A stretch of DNA of 5,706 bases. It comes from DAIOGN01 sp036745245. Its GTDB lineage: Bacteria > Zixibacteria > MSB-5A5 > JAUVRN01. Below are positions 5,322 through 5,706 of the stretch, in pieces. The notes under the pieces were generated by a model. That model saw nothing but the letters and a program-made list of their open reading frames with translations, did no database searches and was not told the origin of the DNA. The stretch is taken from the NCBI GenBank assembly GCA_036745245.1, contig DAIOGN010000169.1:1-5706 (forward strand), written 5' to 3'. The stretch's first letter is position 1; every line of letters begins with the position of its first letter. A program made the position numbers and the translations under genes.

Positions 5322-5706
5322 GCCCGGTTCGACCCTCCGCTCTCCATGGCCTGATGACGCCGCTTCTCCGCCAGGGCCCTCAGATCGGCGGCTTCGTCCT
5401 CGAATTCATCCACGATTTCCTTGCCGAGAATCTCCTCCAGCACATCCTCCAGCGTGATGACGCCGGCGGTGCCGCCGAAGTCGTCGAGCGCGATGAACAG
5501 GTGCTCACCGCGGCTCAGGAACAGATTCAGTGTTCGATTGAGCGGCAGTTTCGAACGCACGAAATGCACCGGGCGCATCGTGCGCCGAAGGTCGAACTGC
5601 GCGTCGCCCCGTCGCGCGGCGGGCAGCAGGTCCTTCGCAAGCACCACGCCGATGATCTCGTCGAACGTTTCCTCGTAGACGGGATACCGTGAGAACGCCG
5701 ATTCTT
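5318..5706 (-). CDS. CBS-domain CNNM/CorC-like (hemolysin family) protein, C-terminal part
   Basis: The frame is open from the window edge to a TAG at 5318-5320, giving 128 visible residues; the N-terminus, including any DUF21/CNNM membrane domain, lies outside. The visible part starts within the CBS pair: a segment with SRYPVYEETFDEIIGVV followed by KDLL, then EHLFIALDDFGGTAGVITLE and DVLEEILGKEIVDEFED. These are characteristic of CNNM/HlyC/CorC-family proteins linked to Mg2+/Co2+ export or homeostasis at the inner membrane, where the CBS pair usually senses adenine nucleotides. After the second CBS only about 25 residues remain (ending GGSNRA), too short for the usual C-terminal CorC_HlyC transporter-associated domain, so this is a short-form member. 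Its stop codon overlaps the arsC stop tail to tail, with no room for a terminator between them. Confidence 0.88.
   Translation of the reverse strand, partial: ESAFSRYPVYEETFDEIIGVVLAKDLLPAARRGDAQFDLRRTMRPVHFVRSKLPLNRTLNLFLSRGEHLFIALDDFGGTAGVITLEDVLEEILGKEIVDEFEDEAADLRALAEKRRHQAMESGGSNRA

Noticed and set aside
4004..5692. 562-codon open frame on the plus strand
   Set aside because: It runs antisense to the DUF523-DUF1722 gene, out of frame through arsC and antisense to the CBS protein, all of which have clear family motifs. Its Arg/Pro/His-rich composition is that of a shadow frame in GC-rich DNA.

Overview
The window looks like a GC-rich, Gram-negative-type bacterial chromosome segment: there is a lipoprotein with a lipobox, sigma70-like promoters and clear Shine-Dalgarno sequences. 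The exact lineage cannot be fixed from these genes. Gemmatimonadota, Myxococcota or a proteobacterium would all fit, and I do not choose between them.

Layout, left to right. (1) A minus-strand pair: a two-helix DUF378 membrane protein (335-550) followed by a DUF4397 lipoprotein (279 down to the window edge, truncated). (2) A 350-bp AT-richer divergent intergenic region (551-900) with promoters in both directions. (3) A plus-strand gene for a CarH/LitR-type MerR regulator with an adenosylcobalamin-binding photosensor module (901-1839). (4) A convergent minus-strand run of a DUF523-DUF1722 protein (4786-3806), an atypical SDR fused to DUF2867 (3735-2323) and tspO (2326-1853); the last two overlap by 4 bp. 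(5) A plus-strand thioredoxin-type arsenate reductase (4878-5321). (6) The C-terminal part of a CBS-domain CNNM/CorC-like protein on the minus strand (5706-5318, runs off the window), whose stop codon overlaps the arsC stop.

The core is a light/B12-responsive stress cluster. CarH is known to repress in the dark as an AdoCbl-bound tetramer and to let go in light. MerR-B12 regulators of this type are often found beside YbgA (DUF1722)/DUF523 proteins, SDRs and photolyases. TspO adds a tetrapyrrole link, since TspO proteins bind porphyrins and some degrade them in light. No photolyase, carotenoid gene or sigma/anti-sigma pair is visible here.

The most notable observation is that both divergent promoters in 551-900 carry a TTGACA -35 box embedded in tandem 11-bp repeats of the form TnnACA, the arrangement described for CarH operators. 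This predicts that CarH represses itself and also the DUF378-DUF4397 pair, which would place an uncharacterised small membrane protein and a lipoprotein in a B12/light regulon. The convergent tspO operon shows no such operator in the window.
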